A DNA stretch of 64,000 nt from Thermoplasmata archaeon (GCA_029864565.1 JAOTTD010000009.1:1-64000); one strand, 5' to 3'; numbered from the stretch's first letter, positions 1-9,795 are shown. Made by a program: numbers and translations. The notes: a model not told the origin generated them from the letters alone.

Positions 1-2
1 CG

Positions 3-392
3 ACCCCGAAGGGCAACAAGGAGTACCCGTTCGACCTGGCGGAGATCGCGGTTGCGGCAGGTGCGAACTACGTTGCGCGATGGACGACGAGACACGTCCA
101 CGAGCTTACGAAGTCGATCACGACATCGCTCAACAAGAAGGGGTTCAACTTCATCGAAGTGGTTGCGCAGTGCCCCACCAACTTCGGCAGGAGGAACAAG
201 ATGGCGGACCCATCCGCGCTCCTGGAATGGTTCAAAGAGAGTTCGGTGCGCAGGGACAAGGCACGTGCGGCCGCGATTGATCACGTCGACCTGAACCTTG
301 CAGGGCAGATAACCATAGGCGAATTCGTCAGCAGGGACCGCGCCTGCTACCACGAAAGGACAGGAGGGACAGCGCATGGAGATGGGCATTAG
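3..392 (+). CDS. korB: 2-oxoacid (2-oxoglutarate):ferredoxin oxidoreductase beta subunit, C-terminal part (5' truncated by window)
   Basis: Frame 3 reads TPKGNKEYPFDLAEIAVAAGANYVARWTTRHVHELTKSITTSLNKKGFNFIEVVAQCPTNFGRRN..., typical KorB C-terminus; overlaps the gamma subunit start. Confidence 0.85.
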   Translation, partial: TPKGNKEYPFDLAEIAVAAGANYVARWTTRHVHELTKSITTSLNKKGFNFIEVVAQCPTNFGRRNKMADPSALLEWFKESSVRRDKARAAAIDHVDLNLAGQITIGEFVSRDRACYHERTGGTAHGDGH

Positions 393-954
393 GTTCACTG
401 GATTCGGAGGCCAAGGAGTCATCCTCATGGGCATAGTCCTCGCCCGCGCGGCCGCACTCCACGACCAACCACAGGGAGTGGATGGAAAGGTGAAGCGAAA
501 GAGCGCTATCCAGACGCAATCGTATGGCCCATCGGCGAGAGGCGGGCACTCCAAGTGCGACGTGAAGATATCGACAGAGGAGATGCATTACCCGTTCGTA
601 GAGATACCAGATTACCTCGTGATACTCTCCAGACAAGCATACGGGAAATACATCCACGATGTCAAGCCAGAGACAAAGATTGTCCTCGACCCCGACCTTG
701 TGCCCGAGAAACCCGAGGGATATGTCTACCGCATCAGCGCCACGAAATCGGCAGAAGAGCTGGGCACCAGGGTCGTTGCGAACGTCGTCATGCTTGGCGC
801 CATGAGAGAGGTCTCCAACATCGTCAGTTACGAGGCTTTGGAAAAGGCCATGCTCGAGATTGTGCCCAAGGCCACCTACGATTTGAACAAGAAGGCACTC
901 GCGCTTGGCAGGCAGCTGGGCAGGGAAGCCATGCACGGAAAGGACAAGGATTAA
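376..954 (+). CDS. korC: 2-oxoacid:ferredoxin oxidoreductase gamma subunit
   Basis: MEMGIRFTGFGGQGVILMGIVLARAAAL...QTQSYGPSARGGHSKCDVKIS, KorC/PorC motifs. Confidence 0.9.
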   Translation: MEMGIRFTGFGGQGVILMGIVLARAAALHDQPQGVDGKVKRKSAIQTQSYGPSARGGHSKCDVKISTEEMHYPFVEIPDYLVILSRQAYGKYIHDVKPETKIVLDPDLVPEKPEGYVYRISATKSAEELGTRVVANVVMLGAMREVSNIVSYEALEKAMLEIVPKATYDLNKKALALGRQLGREAMHGKDKD

Positions 955-962
955 GGCAGTCC

Positions 963-1643
963 ATGCTGATAGCCGCAGAAGAGGGAAGAAGCGTGATCGT
1001 GGAATCTGTTCTCAAAGAGGGGCGGAGGGTCCTTGCGGAGAACGAAGTCAAGATGCTCTTGCGAGAGTCCGGTATCCCCACAACGGATTTTCAAGTCGTC
1101 GACGCGTACGACGAAATCGAGCTAAAGAAGCTCAGGTTCCCAGCAGTCATGAAGGTGTGCTCACCTGAGATACTCCACAAGACGGACATCGGAGGAGTAG
1201 TGCTGGATATACAGAAAGACCAGTTCGAGCAGGAGTTCTCCAAGCTGAGGAAGAAGTTTCCAAAGGAGCCCATACTCGTCGAGTCGATGCAAGACAGAAG
1301 GGTCGAGGTCATAATTGGCTTGATAAACGATCCGACATTCGGCCTCACGATAATGTTCGGCCTCGGTGGCATCTACACCGAGGTGTACAAGGATGTGACA
1401 TTCAGGATCGTGCCGATCAAGAAACAGGACGCTGAGGAGATGTTAAGCGAGATCAAGGCCGCCCCCATACTCGAAGGCTTCCGCAAGATCAAGGTGGACA
1501 GAGACGCCCTGTTGAACCTCCTGATGAAGGTCTCAGCGCTGGGCGTCAAGTACATGGACAAGCTCGACCAGATGGACCTGAACCCCGTGTTCGTCAAGGA
1601 GAAGGGAGTTGTCGTCGTCGACGCCAAACTCCTGCTCAGATAA
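963..1643 (+). CDS. ADP-forming acetyl/acyl-CoA synthetase, beta (ATP-grasp) subunit
   Basis: ATG at 963 inside ORF 555..1643; FPAVMKVCSPEILHKTDIGGVVLDI... ATP-grasp_5 signature; LDQMDLNPVFV. Confidence 0.85.
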   Translation: MLIAAEEGRSVIVESVLKEGRRVLAENEVKMLLRESGIPTTDFQVVDAYDEIELKKLRFPAVMKVCSPEILHKTDIGGVVLDIQKDQFEQEFSKLRKKFPKEPILVESMQDRRVEVIIGLINDPTFGLTIMFGLGGIYTEVYKDVTFRIVPIKKQDAEEMLSEIKAAPILEGFRKIKVDRDALLNLLMKVSALGVKYMDKLDQMDLNPVFVKEKGVVVVDAKLLLR

Positions 1644-1795
1644 GGTCGGCGCCCGACGGCTGGACTCACGCGGGAGGCGCCGCTCCTATGCGACGGGCGG
1701 TGGTCGGCGACCAACCATTATATACGGCGATTCCACGTACCGCCAACGCGACTGTCCTGGCCCTGGTTCTCATCCAAAGGCCGGGAGGACGACAC

Positions 1796-2182
1796 ATGAG
1801 TGACTCACGAGAAGACACAGCTGACAGCTACTTCCAGTGCGACGACTCCGAACGTGCTGCATTTGAGGCGGGCATAAAGATGGGCACTATCTACCACCAG
1901 TTTGTCGGCATCCCGGTGAGCGCGGACAACGTCGAGACGCTCGAGAACGCCATAGAAGAGGGGTGCAAGGTCCAGCCATTCGTGGAAAGCGTGAAAGTGG
2001 TGATTGACAGGTCAAGGCTGAAGACCAAGAGGGGCGAGTTCGACTATGTATCTCTCACTGGGGAGATGCTGGACGTTGACCTCGTCGTAAAGTACAAGGG
2101 CGCAAGGGTGGAAGCTGGAATGCGGCAGGTGAAGGAGATGAACTATCCGCTCATGTTCATCAGGCGGATCAGCAGGTCATGA
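1796..2182 (+). CDS. mptD: archaeal dihydroneopterin aldolase (MptD family)
   Basis: YFQCDDSERAAFEAGIKMGTIYHQFVGIPV... resembles the MptD family; TATA TTATATAC at 1719-1726. Confidence 0.75.
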   Translation: MSDSREDTADSYFQCDDSERAAFEAGIKMGTIYHQFVGIPVSADNVETLENAIEEGCKVQPFVESVKVVIDRSRLKTKRGEFDYVSLTGEMLDVDLVVKYKGARVEAGMRQVKEMNYPLMFIRRISRS

Positions 2183-2279
2183 TTGGCCAGGGCTTCGAGG
2201 GGAGATGGAACATTCATGACATCCATTATATGTTTGAAGCGACATGCCATGGCCAGCATCCTGTTCTAGAGGTGAAACA

Positions 2280-2825
2280 CTGGCGAGAGGTATCAAGGTC
2301 GGAATAACTGGGTTGCCTGGGGCAGGGAAGACCCAGGCCCTCGTCAAGGTCATCGAGATGCTGGAAGAGGAAGGGCTAGTCGTCGGTGGCATGATTACCG
2401 AGCCGATAGTCGAGAGCGGCAAGCGGGTAGGATTCTACGTGATGGACTGGCGGACGAAGAAGAAAGCGGTCTTTGCGCACATAGACACAGAATCGAAGTT
2501 CTACGTAGGCAAGTACGGTGTCAACTTGGAATCCCTGGACACGGTTGGGGTCGAGGCGCTTGTGGACGCCAGCAACAACGCCGACGTGATTGTCATCGAT
2601 GAGGTCGGCAAGATGGAAGTCGAGTCCGAGAGATTCGTCAAGGCCGTCAAGGAGGCCATGGAGGCAAACAAGCCCATGATTCTAACCCTTCACAAGAAGT
2701 CGAGAAACCCTCTTCTCCAGGACATACGGAGGAGGGACGACGTCAGGATACTAGAAGTGACGCCAATCAACAGGAATCTCCTCCCCTACAAGATAATGAA
2801 GCTCATGAAGGGCGAGTACCTGTGA
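2280..2825 (+). CDS. nucleoside-triphosphatase, THEP1 family
   Basis: GIKVGITGLPGAGKTQALV Walker A, VIVIDEVGKME Walker B; candidate CTG start at 2280 after GAGGTGA, or ATG at 2244. Confidence 0.85.
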   Translation: MARGIKVGITGLPGAGKTQALVKVIEMLEEEGLVVGGMITEPIVESGKRVGFYVMDWRTKKKAVFAHIDTESKFYVGKYGVNLESLDTVGVEALVDASNNADVIVIDEVGKMEVESERFVKAVKEAMEANKPMILTLHKKSRNPLLQDIRRRDDVRILEVTPINRNLLPYKIMKLMKGEYL

Positions 2826-3946
2826 GCGACCCCAACCTCGTCAGAATCCGCGAAGGCACCACGGAACTGATGGTTCCGCAAGGCTTCTGCATGCGAGGGC
2901 CTGGAAAGTCGTCTAAGGATGTGTTTTACAACAGACAGATGGAGTTCAGCAGAGACATCTCTGTATTACTCGGAAGAATCGCCCTGGAAGAGGGCTGGCG
3001 CGCACTGGACGGACTCGCCGCAAGCGGGGCGAGGGGGTTGCGCATGGCAAACGAATGCTTTTCGAATGGGCAGTTCGTCCTTAATGACAGGAATGAACGG
3101 GCGGCGGACTTGATTCACAAGAACGCCGAGTTGAACGACCTCACGGACGTCGAAGTCTCATGCAGGGATCTAAGGGCGCTGCTGGCTGAGGAGCACTTCG
3201 ATTACATCGATGTCGATCCTTTTGGCACGCCAGTCGCATTTATCGACTCGGCGATCCAAAGTTGTCGCGACGACGGCATCGTCGCAATCACAGCGACCGA
3301 TACTGCGCCCCTCTCTGGGACATACCCCAAGACTTGCGCCCGCAGATACGGCGCGTTGTCGGCCAGGAGTCCGTTCTCTCACGAAACAGGACTACGCATC
3401 CTGATGGGATACGTGGTGCGCGAGGCGGCGAAGCACGACCGCGGGTGCGAGCCGGTGCTCTGCTTTCACGCGGACCACTACTTTAGATGCCACATGAGGC
3501 TTCGCAAGGGTGCTGGACGGGCGGACAAGTCGCTGACCGAGTTGGGCTTTGCTACCTATGACCCTAAGTCACTTCGCCGCGAAATCGCCCCGGAACGCCC
3601 CACCGGCGACACACGGGGGGTCGCTGGGCCATTGTGGTGTGGACGACTGCATTCATCACACATCCTAGACGATATCAACCTTGATAGCGCTCTGGGCACC
3701 AGCCGACGGTGCGAGAAGATGGTCGGCCTGTGGCGAGAGGAACTCTCTGCCACTCCGCTATACTATCGAGTGGATGAACTCGCACAACGCACGAAACATC
3801 ATCCGCCGAAGCTATTGCGACTCATTGAATCTCTTCGTGCAATCGGGGCCTCGGCGTCGCCCACCCACTTCGACCCGAAAGGGGTCAAAACGGACATGCC
3901 ACTTGACGAGCTTTTAGCGACATTCGAGGACATCTCGGAAAGGTAG
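2822..3946 (+). CDS. trm1: tRNA (guanine26-N2)-dimethyltransferase
   Basis: VPQGFCMRGPGKSSKDVFYNRQMEFSRDIS...DGLAASGARGLRMANE...DYIDVDPFGTP; GTG start overlapping the upstream stop. Confidence 0.92.
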   Translation: MSDPNLVRIREGTTELMVPQGFCMRGPGKSSKDVFYNRQMEFSRDISVLLGRIALEEGWRALDGLAASGARGLRMANECFSNGQFVLNDRNERAADLIHKNAELNDLTDVEVSCRDLRALLAEEHFDYIDVDPFGTPVAFIDSAIQSCRDDGIVAITATDTAPLSGTYPKTCARRYGALSARSPFSHETGLRILMGYVVREAAKHDRGCEPVLCFHADHYFRCHMRLRKGAGRADKSLTELGFATYDPKSLRREIAPERPTGDTRGVAGPLWCGRLHSSHILDDINLDSALGTSRRCEKMVGLWREELSATPLYYRVDELAQRTKHHPPKLLRLIESLRAIGASASPTHFDPKGVKTDMPLDELLATFEDISER

Positions 3947-4005
3947 CGCCGGCCATGCGAGTTCAGAAGTTTTAATATCGTACCTGGCCATGACGAGCGG
4001 AGAAC

Positions 4006-5307
4006 ATGCCCGGATTGGTGGTCGTTGGTTCACAGTGGGGAGACGAGGGAAAGGGCAAAATCGTCGACTTCCTCGCGCAGGAGGCGCAAGTCATCGTCAG
4101 ATTCCAAGGAGGAAACAATGCGGGCCACAGCGTCAAGGTTGGCGAGGAGCTCTACAAACTCCATCACTTACCATCCGGAATCCTTCGCTCAGACAAACTG
4201 GCGGTGATAGGCAATGGCGTGGTAATCGATCCTGGCGTGCTGCTTGGGGAGATCGAGGCGCTAGCCAAGAGAGGCAAGAGCGCCAGTAACTTGAGAATAA
4301 GTGACAGAGCCCATGTCATTATGCCATATCATAGACTGCTCGACGGCGCGGAAGAGCGGCTGCGAAAGGGCAGCAAGGTCGGAACGACCGGCAGGGGCAT
4401 AGGGCCCGCATACTCGGACAAGGCCGCGAGGCTTGGGATTCGGATGGGCGAGCTGATCGACGAGAACCTGCTCGAGGAGAAGCTCAGGTTCGCAATCCCT
4501 CTCAAGAATAAATTGTTGCAGGCATTCGGAAGCGAAACAACCATAGACGAAAAAAAGGCCTTAGAGGAATTCGCCGAATATGGACGGCTCCTGAAGCCCT
4601 TGGTGACGGACACGGGAGCGATAGTGGACGAGGCACTTTCAAGGGGCGACAAGGTATTGTTCGAGGGAGCCCAAGGAACGATGCTGGACATCGATCATGG
4701 GACGTATCCGTTCGTGACGTCCTCCACGACCGTGAGCGGCAACGCTGCCTCTGGCTCGGGCGTTCCCCCGTCAGCGCTCCACGAAGTGATCGGCGTCACG
4801 AAGGCCTACACGACCCGGGTAGGTGAAGGCCCGTTCCCCACTGAGCTCAAGGGCGAACTGCAGGAACGCATAGCTGAGAAGGGCGGAGAGTTCGGAACGA
4901 CGACTGGGAGGAGCAGGCGCTGTGGATGGTTGGACCTGGTAGTCCTGCGCTACGCACACTCGCTCAACGGCTTCACTGGGCTCGCCATCACAAAGGTCGA
5001 TGTACTCGGTGGCATGGACGAGGTGAAGGTGTGCACCCACTACAGACTAGACGGAAGGAAACTCACAAGATTCCCCTCAGACCTGAGAATCCTCGAGAGA
5101 TGCGAACCTGTGTACGAATCGTTCAAAGGCTGGGAGGATCTTGACAGCACGCGCATGGAAGACGTGCTGAAGGGAGGATTCTCTCGCTTGCCAAGGAGCC
5201 TGATGGATTACATCCGTTTCGTCGAAAAAGAGTCGGGAATCCGCACGGTGCTCATTGGCCTCGGAAGGCGCAGGAGCGAATTGCTGGACCTCCGCAAGGA
5301 GAGATGA
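4006..5307 (+). CDS. purA: adenylosuccinate synthetase
   Basis: VVGSQWGDEGKGKIVDFLAQEAQVIVRFQGGNNAGHSV; TTTAATAT TATA box at 3971-3978. Confidence 0.96.
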   Translation: MPGLVVVGSQWGDEGKGKIVDFLAQEAQVIVRFQGGNNAGHSVKVGEELYKLHHLPSGILRSDKLAVIGNGVVIDPGVLLGEIEALAKRGKSASNLRISDRAHVIMPYHRLLDGAEERLRKGSKVGTTGRGIGPAYSDKAARLGIRMGELIDENLLEEKLRFAIPLKNKLLQAFGSETTIDEKKALEEFAEYGRLLKPLVTDTGAIVDEALSRGDKVLFEGAQGTMLDIDHGTYPFVTSSTTVSGNAASGSGVPPSALHEVIGVTKAYTTRVGEGPFPTELKGELQERIAEKGGEFGTTTGRSRRCGWLDLVVLRYAHSLNGFTGLAITKVDVLGGMDEVKVCTHYRLDGRKLTRFPSDLRILERCEPVYESFKGWEDLDSTRMEDVLKGGFSRLPRSLMDYIRFVEKESGIRTVLIGLGRRRSELLDLRKER

Positions 5308-5402
5308 CGACTGGGGACAGGAAAGCAGTTGGACAATCGCTGACAAACGCGTTTCGCAGATGCCCATCATGATTATATAAGTCTCCAATCATCTTGCCAG
5401 AG

Positions 5403-7742
5403 ATGCGTCGGCTTATCATCTGCGAGAAGAATCATGCCGCGCGGAGGATAGCGCTCATCCTCTCTGATGGTTCCTATAATAGGCGTTCCATCGCGGGCAC
5501 GCCCGTGATGGAGTTCACAAGAGATTCGGACACTTACACCGTCCTGGGGCTGCGCGGGCACGTCATCGAACTCGACTACCCAGATGAGTACAATGATTGG
5601 GAGGCGACTCCTCCCAAGAAGCTGGTCTCCATCGAGCCTGAGAAGTCCGTTGACCCTTCAGCGAAGAAGATAATGAATGCGCTGCGGGACGCCGCCAACG
5701 CCTCAGACGAGATCATCATAGCGACGGATTACGACAGAGAGGGAGAGCTGATAGGCGTGGAGGCTGTCGAGCACATCGACGCAAAGACCCCGTTGAAGAG
5801 AGCCAAATTCAGCGCGCTAACGAAGGCCGAGATAGAGCGCGCCTTCTCGAACCTCGTCGACGTCGATTACAGGCTCGCGACCGCGGCCGAGACTAGGCAG
5901 TACATCGACCTCGCCTGGGGAGCGTCGTTGACACGTTTCATGTCGCTTGCGTCTGGCCAGAGAGGCAGCGACTTCCTCTCGGTAGGGAGGGTACAGACCC
6001 CTACGCTGGCGCTGATTGTCGCCCGCGAGAAGGCGATACGAGAGTTCGTTCCCACGCCATACTGGCTGGTAACCGCTGACCTGAGAAATGGGAGCGAATT
6101 CACCGCGTCGCATGCGAAAGGCAGGTTTGACAATAGAGAAGAGGCGCAGGCTGCAGCTGCCAAAGCGAGGCGAGAGAAGCGCGCGAAGGTCGTCGAAGTC
6201 GACGTAAAACAGCACATGGAGTACCCACCACCTCCCTTCAACACAACGGTGTTCATCTCGGAGGCCACCAAAATGGGGCTCACCGCGGCGAGCGCGATGA
6301 AGACCGCGGAGGACCTGTACACTGACGGTTACATATCATACCCGAGAACGGACAACACCGTGTATCCGATGTCCTTGGGGCTCAGGAACATCCTGGAAAG
6401 GCTCAGAGAGTCCGAGTTCGCGAAGGAAGCTGAGGAGATACTCTCACAGGAGTCGTTGAGGCCGTCCAGAGGCAAGACGAGCACCACCGACCATCCGCCG
6501 ATACACCCTGTAGAAGCGGCGACCAAAAAGGAGCTGAAAGGCGGAAGATGGACGATCTACGAACTCGTCACAAGGAGGTTCCTTGCGACGATGGCGCCGT
6601 CGTGCGAGACCAAGAAGACCAAGGTCGACCTCGACATAGGCGGAGAATCGTTCATCGCGGAGGGATACGAGATTGTATCTCCTGGCTGGAGGAAGTACTA
6701 CCCGTATTACAGGGTGAACGAGATCGTGCTCCCGAAGCTGACGTCTGGGGGCGACGCAGATGTGGTCAAGGTCCATTCGACGGAGAAGAAGACCAAGCCA
6801 CCAACGAGATTCTCGCAAGGGACGCTGATACAGGAGATGGAGCGATTTGGCCTAGGGACCAAGAGCACCCGTCACGAGGCGTTGCAGAAGCTGTTTGACC
6901 GAAGGTTCGTGAAGGGGCAGAAGATGATCGAGCCAACTGAGAGCGGTACTGCGGTGATATCGGCGCTGGAGGACCACGCGAGGCTCCACGACGAGTACAA
7001 AATAACCGATGCGAAAATGACCGCCCACCTAGAGATGGAGATGGACCTCATCGCGAAGGGCGAGAGAGAGCAGCCCGATGTGCTCGAAGAGAGCCAGGCG
7101 ATGCTCGAGGACATTATCGACGTCCTAGAACGCAACCGGCAGGAGATCGGTGACGATATCCGCCGTGCGCTCAGAAAGCAGAGGTCCCTGGGGAAGTGCC
7201 CCAAGTGCGAGGCGGGCGAGATAGTCGAGATCAAGACCAAGGGAGGGGACACCTTCGCAGGTTGTTCGTCGTACCCAGACTGCAACAACACATATCCGCT
7301 CCCGCATGGCATGCTCGTCCTTCCAACGGAAGCGACGTGCGAGACTTGCGGTGCGCCGAAGATCAAGACCGTGGCCAAGGGGCAATCCCCCGTTGTCCTA
7401 TGCATAGACCCGAAATGCGACGAAGCCAGGAAGCAGAGGTACATAGGCAAGTGCCCGGAGTGCGGGGGAGATGTCACCACGATACAGTCGAAGAAGGGCA
7501 AACGGTTCGCCGGGTGCTCGAACTATCCCGACTGCAAGAAGATGTTCCCACTCCCGCAGATGGGGAAGATCGTCCCGACTGGGGAGTCGTGCGACGGTTG
7601 CAGTTCACCAATCATCAAGGTCTGGCAGCCCAAGAACCGTACGCCGTGGGTGTTATGCATCAACATGGATTGCCCCAAGAAACACAAGAGACAGGAAAGG
7701 GGCAAATCCAAGAAGAGGGCCGAGGGCTCAGGCAAGAGATAA
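5403..7742 (+). CDS. topA: DNA topoisomerase I (type IA) with C-terminal zinc ribbons
   Basis: LIICEKNHAARRIA...DYDREGELIG...SVGRVQTPTL...SYPRTDNTVYP; several CPKC/CSSYPDC zinc ribbons. TATA centre 5376.5 is 26.5 bp from ATG 5403 (ORF track uses TTG 5394). Confidence 0.95.
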   Translation: MRRLIICEKNHAARRIALILSDGSYNRRSIAGTPVMEFTRDSDTYTVLGLRGHVIELDYPDEYNDWEATPPKKLVSIEPEKSVDPSAKKIMNALRDAANASDEIIIATDYDREGELIGVEAVEHIDAKTPLKRAKFSALTKAEIERAFSNLVDVDYRLATAAETRQYIDLAWGASLTRFMSLASGQRGSDFLSVGRVQTPTLALIVAREKAIREFVPTPYWLVTADLRNGSEFTASHAKGRFDNREEAQAAAAKARREKRAKVVEVDVKQHMEYPPPPFNTTVFISEATKMGLTAASAMKTAEDLYTDGYISYPRTDNTVYPMSLGLRNILERLRESEFAKEAEEILSQESLRPSRGKTSTTDHPPIHPVEAATKKELKGGRWTIYELVTRRFLATMAPSCETKKTKVDLDIGGESFIAEGYEIVSPGWRKYYPYYRVNEIVLPKLTSGGDADVVKVHSTEKKTKPPTRFSQGTLIQEMERFGLGTKSTRHEALQKLFDRRFVKGQKMIEPTESGTAVISALEDHARLHDEYKITDAKMTAHLEMEMDLIAKGEREQPDVLEESQAMLEDIIDVLERNRQEIGDDIRRALRKQRSLGKCPKCEAGEIVEIKTKGGDTFAGCSSYPDCNNTYPLPHGMLVLPTEATCETCGAPKIKTVAKGQSPVVLCIDPKCDEARKQRYIGKCPECGGDVTTIQSKKGKRFAGCSNYPDCKKMFPLPQMGKIVPTGESCDGCSSPIIKVWQPKNRTPWVLCINMDCPKKHKRQERGKSKKRAEGSGKR

Positions 7743-7780
7743 TCTGCCGCTTTATGCTAGATTCTCCTTGCGCCCGCCAT

Positions 7781-8203
7781 TCACTCCAAGGGCGGCGGGG
7801 GCTCCTCGTCAGGGTCTTCCATGGTTTCGACGGCCGGATACATATTCTCGTCGATTATCGTAGGTGCCGCAGGAGGCGTCTTCTGTGGCGCTCCCATTCT
7901 CCGCTCCATGTGCTTCAACCTCGCCATGACGTCGTCTATTGTGTGAACATCCATCTTGAGGCTCAGGATTACAATCAGCACAGCGTCGACGAACAGCCAT
8001 GCGACGAGTATCCAAACGAGGATGCGCACGAGATCCCATGTCCATTCGAACGACAAATTGAATTCCTCCGCGGAGTTGCGCTCCAGGTCGTCGACGAACC
8101 CGTCCGAGTAGAGCAGGAGCACCACTCCAAGGAGTATGAGAAACACTGCCTTTATCCACCTGCTGGTCATCTGAGGTGTGATGTCCACTTGGTCACCTTC
8201 CAC
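7781..8203 (-). CDS. small membrane protein of unknown function
   Basis: Two hydrophobic segments (AVFLILLGVVLLLYS; ILVWILVAWLFVDAVLIVILSL); Pro/Glu-rich tail. Confidence 0.6.
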   Translation of the reverse strand: MEGDQVDITPQMTSRWIKAVFLILLGVVLLLYSDGFVDDLERNSAEEFNLSFEWTWDLVRILVWILVAWLFVDAVLIVILSLKMDVHTIDDVMARLKHMERRMGAPQKTPPAAPTIIDENMYPAVETMEDPDEEPPPPLE

Positions 8204-8248
8204 GAGTAATGGATTGGGTGCGTATTTACTAATTCCCCTGGAATGCGC

Positions 8249-9310
8249 CTAGGGGACGCTCTTGCCGGTAAGCAAATTCCTGAGTGCAGGCGCGAATTCG
8301 AACGTCTTGATCTCCACGCAGTGCTCGAGCGACATCAGCGTCATATCAGGTTCTTTCTCGAACGCCCTTTCCCTATGATACCAGGTGAGCCCAGCTTCGA
8401 GCCCGTGCGCATAATCTTGGAAGGTCGAAATCATGTGATTCGCTATGGCCTCGTCCGGCTTCATTAACGAGAAGAAGGAGAAATCCACATATTCGCGCGG
8501 CTGCTGCTCGTACTTCTCGCTCAAGGCAAAATCCATATTGAAATGCAGGTGCGCGACCGAGTATATCTCGAAACCCCATCTGTACAGCCTCGGAACGCAT
8601 ATCGGCGTGTAGTACTCTTGCTCCAGGAGCTTGTGCCTTATGCGTGTGACCGCTTGGCGCGAGAGCCCCACGATGGATGCCACCTTGCGATCTGGCTCGG
8701 AGGGGTTCTCGACGAGTGCCATGAGCACTTTCTGCTCGTTGTTGCTGAGGTCCGGAGATGTCACTTCCTGGGATATCTGCGAACGAGGCTTCGGCCGTGG
8801 GCGATCGAGGGCGAAGAATCGGTGCACCAACGGCGCGAAGTTCGTAGTCCACGTGCCTTTCGAAAGCTCATAGGGGAACGAGGTCGTGGACAGCTTGGCC
8901 TTGGACACCCTCTTCACGCCCGTGAAGAAGCGGTTGTGCCGTACCTTTAGGTCCTCTAGGTCTGCAGCGTTGCGGAGCACGCTCATGAATACAATGAACT
9001 GGTTACTTATGATCGCATCGAACAACTGGGGAGACGAAGAACAGAATTCCATGTAGTCGGAAGTCTTGATTTCAGCTGACACCGCGGGGTCCAGCGTTCC
9101 CTTGCTGAACGCAATCATCTCGCATCCCAGCTTGTGGAATGACGGGACGTTGATGTAGTAGATGGCACCTGCATCCAACATCCGCCTCCTCACAGACGCG
9201 ACCGTGCCCGCATTAATATTGTTCATCTCCGCCACTTGGCCATCCGTCCTTGTGGCGTCCTCGACTAGAGAAAGTATCACCAATTTCTCGAACGGCAGGA
9301 ATTTCCACAT
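8249..9310 (-). CDS. putative transcriptional regulator with two winged-HTH/effector half-repeats
   Basis: Half 1 KLVILSLVEDATRTDGQVAEMNNINAGTVASVRRRMLDAG; half 2 EQKVLMALVENPSEPDRKVASIVGLSRQAVTRIRHKLLEQ; TATA 9334-9341 is 27 bp from ATG (leaderless). Confidence 0.7.
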   Translation of the reverse strand: MWKFLPFEKLVILSLVEDATRTDGQVAEMNNINAGTVASVRRRMLDAGAIYYINVPSFHKLGCEMIAFSKGTLDPAVSAEIKTSDYMEFCSSSPQLFDAIISNQFIVFMSVLRNAADLEDLKVRHNRFFTGVKRVSKAKLSTTSFPYELSKGTWTTNFAPLVHRFFALDRPRPKPRSQISQEVTSPDLSNNEQKVLMALVENPSEPDRKVASIVGLSRQAVTRIRHKLLEQEYYTPICVPRLYRWGFEIYSVAHLHFNMDFALSEKYEQQPREYVDFSFFSLMKPDEAIANHMISTFQDYAHGLEAGLTWYHRERAFEKEPDMTLMSLEHCVEIKTFEFAPALRNLLTGKSVP

Positions 9311-9517
9311 CGCGTGGGATATGGCAAAATTGCAATAAATAGATTCCAGTTACGCATTTGTCAAGATTTGCGCAGTTCATGTTGCCTAAATCGCAGTGGA
9401 AATTTTTTCCAGGGCAGAAGTGTTAAGAACGCTTGATGCAAATCAACCTTGCCGATTTGGCACACGCTCTTTTGTCGAAAGGAGGAGAGGTGTAACCAAA
9501 GGGTGATGCCCAACTGC

Positions 9518-9543
9518 GGTGGAGTCCCCTCCACCCTCTTTTT
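9518..9543 (+). terminator. hairpin plus T-tract (intrinsic terminator-like)
   Basis: GGTGGAG(9518-9524)-TCCC-CTCCACC(9529-9535) followed by CTCTTTTT. Confidence 0.5.
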
Positions 9544-9645
9544 CTCTAATCATTGGATAATGCACAATCTAAGGAGCACGTTTGCATGACGAGAGTCCTC
9601 GAACCAGTGTGGTGAAAGGTGACCCTTTACGACCACTACATCGAA

Positions 9646-9795
9646 TCAAGCCTTCTTGGCTTCCCTTGTCTTGAGCCTGAGTCCCTTGTATCCGCATTTC
9701 CTGCACCTGCTCGCTCTGATTGCGTTGCGAGCATAGCAGTTCATGCAGATCTTCTTCATGAGGTTCCTTGCCTCTGCCTCTGGGAATCGAGCCAA
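9646..9795 (-). CDS. rpl40e: 50S ribosomal protein L40e
   Basis: [52 protein letters not shown] start 9795 downstream of TATA 9831-9838; CxxC...CxxC zinc site. Confidence 0.88.
   Translation of the reverse strand: MARFPEAEARNLMKKICMNCYARNAIRASRCRKCGYKGLRLKTREAKKA

Noticed and set aside
328-936. Long minus-strand ORF opposite korC, and many similar long antisense ORFs (e.g. 18866..20068, 22778..23377, 25660..26610, 36997..38070, 40969..41673, 42033..42710)
   Set aside because: They are fully antisense to recognisable conserved genes, with compositionally biased Ser/Arg-rich translations typical of shadow ORFs in GC-rich DNA.
555-962. N-terminal extension of the ADP-forming acyl-CoA synthetase ORF
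   Set aside because: This portion overlaps korC out of frame and looks like non-coding-frame translation; conserved sequence begins near ATG 963.
9490-9545. GGGTGATGCCCAACTGC motif considered as a fluoride-type riboswitch
   Set aside because: Only one GATG element is present, the second conserved CTGATG-pairing segment is missing, and no fluoride channel/CrcB gene follows on that strand.
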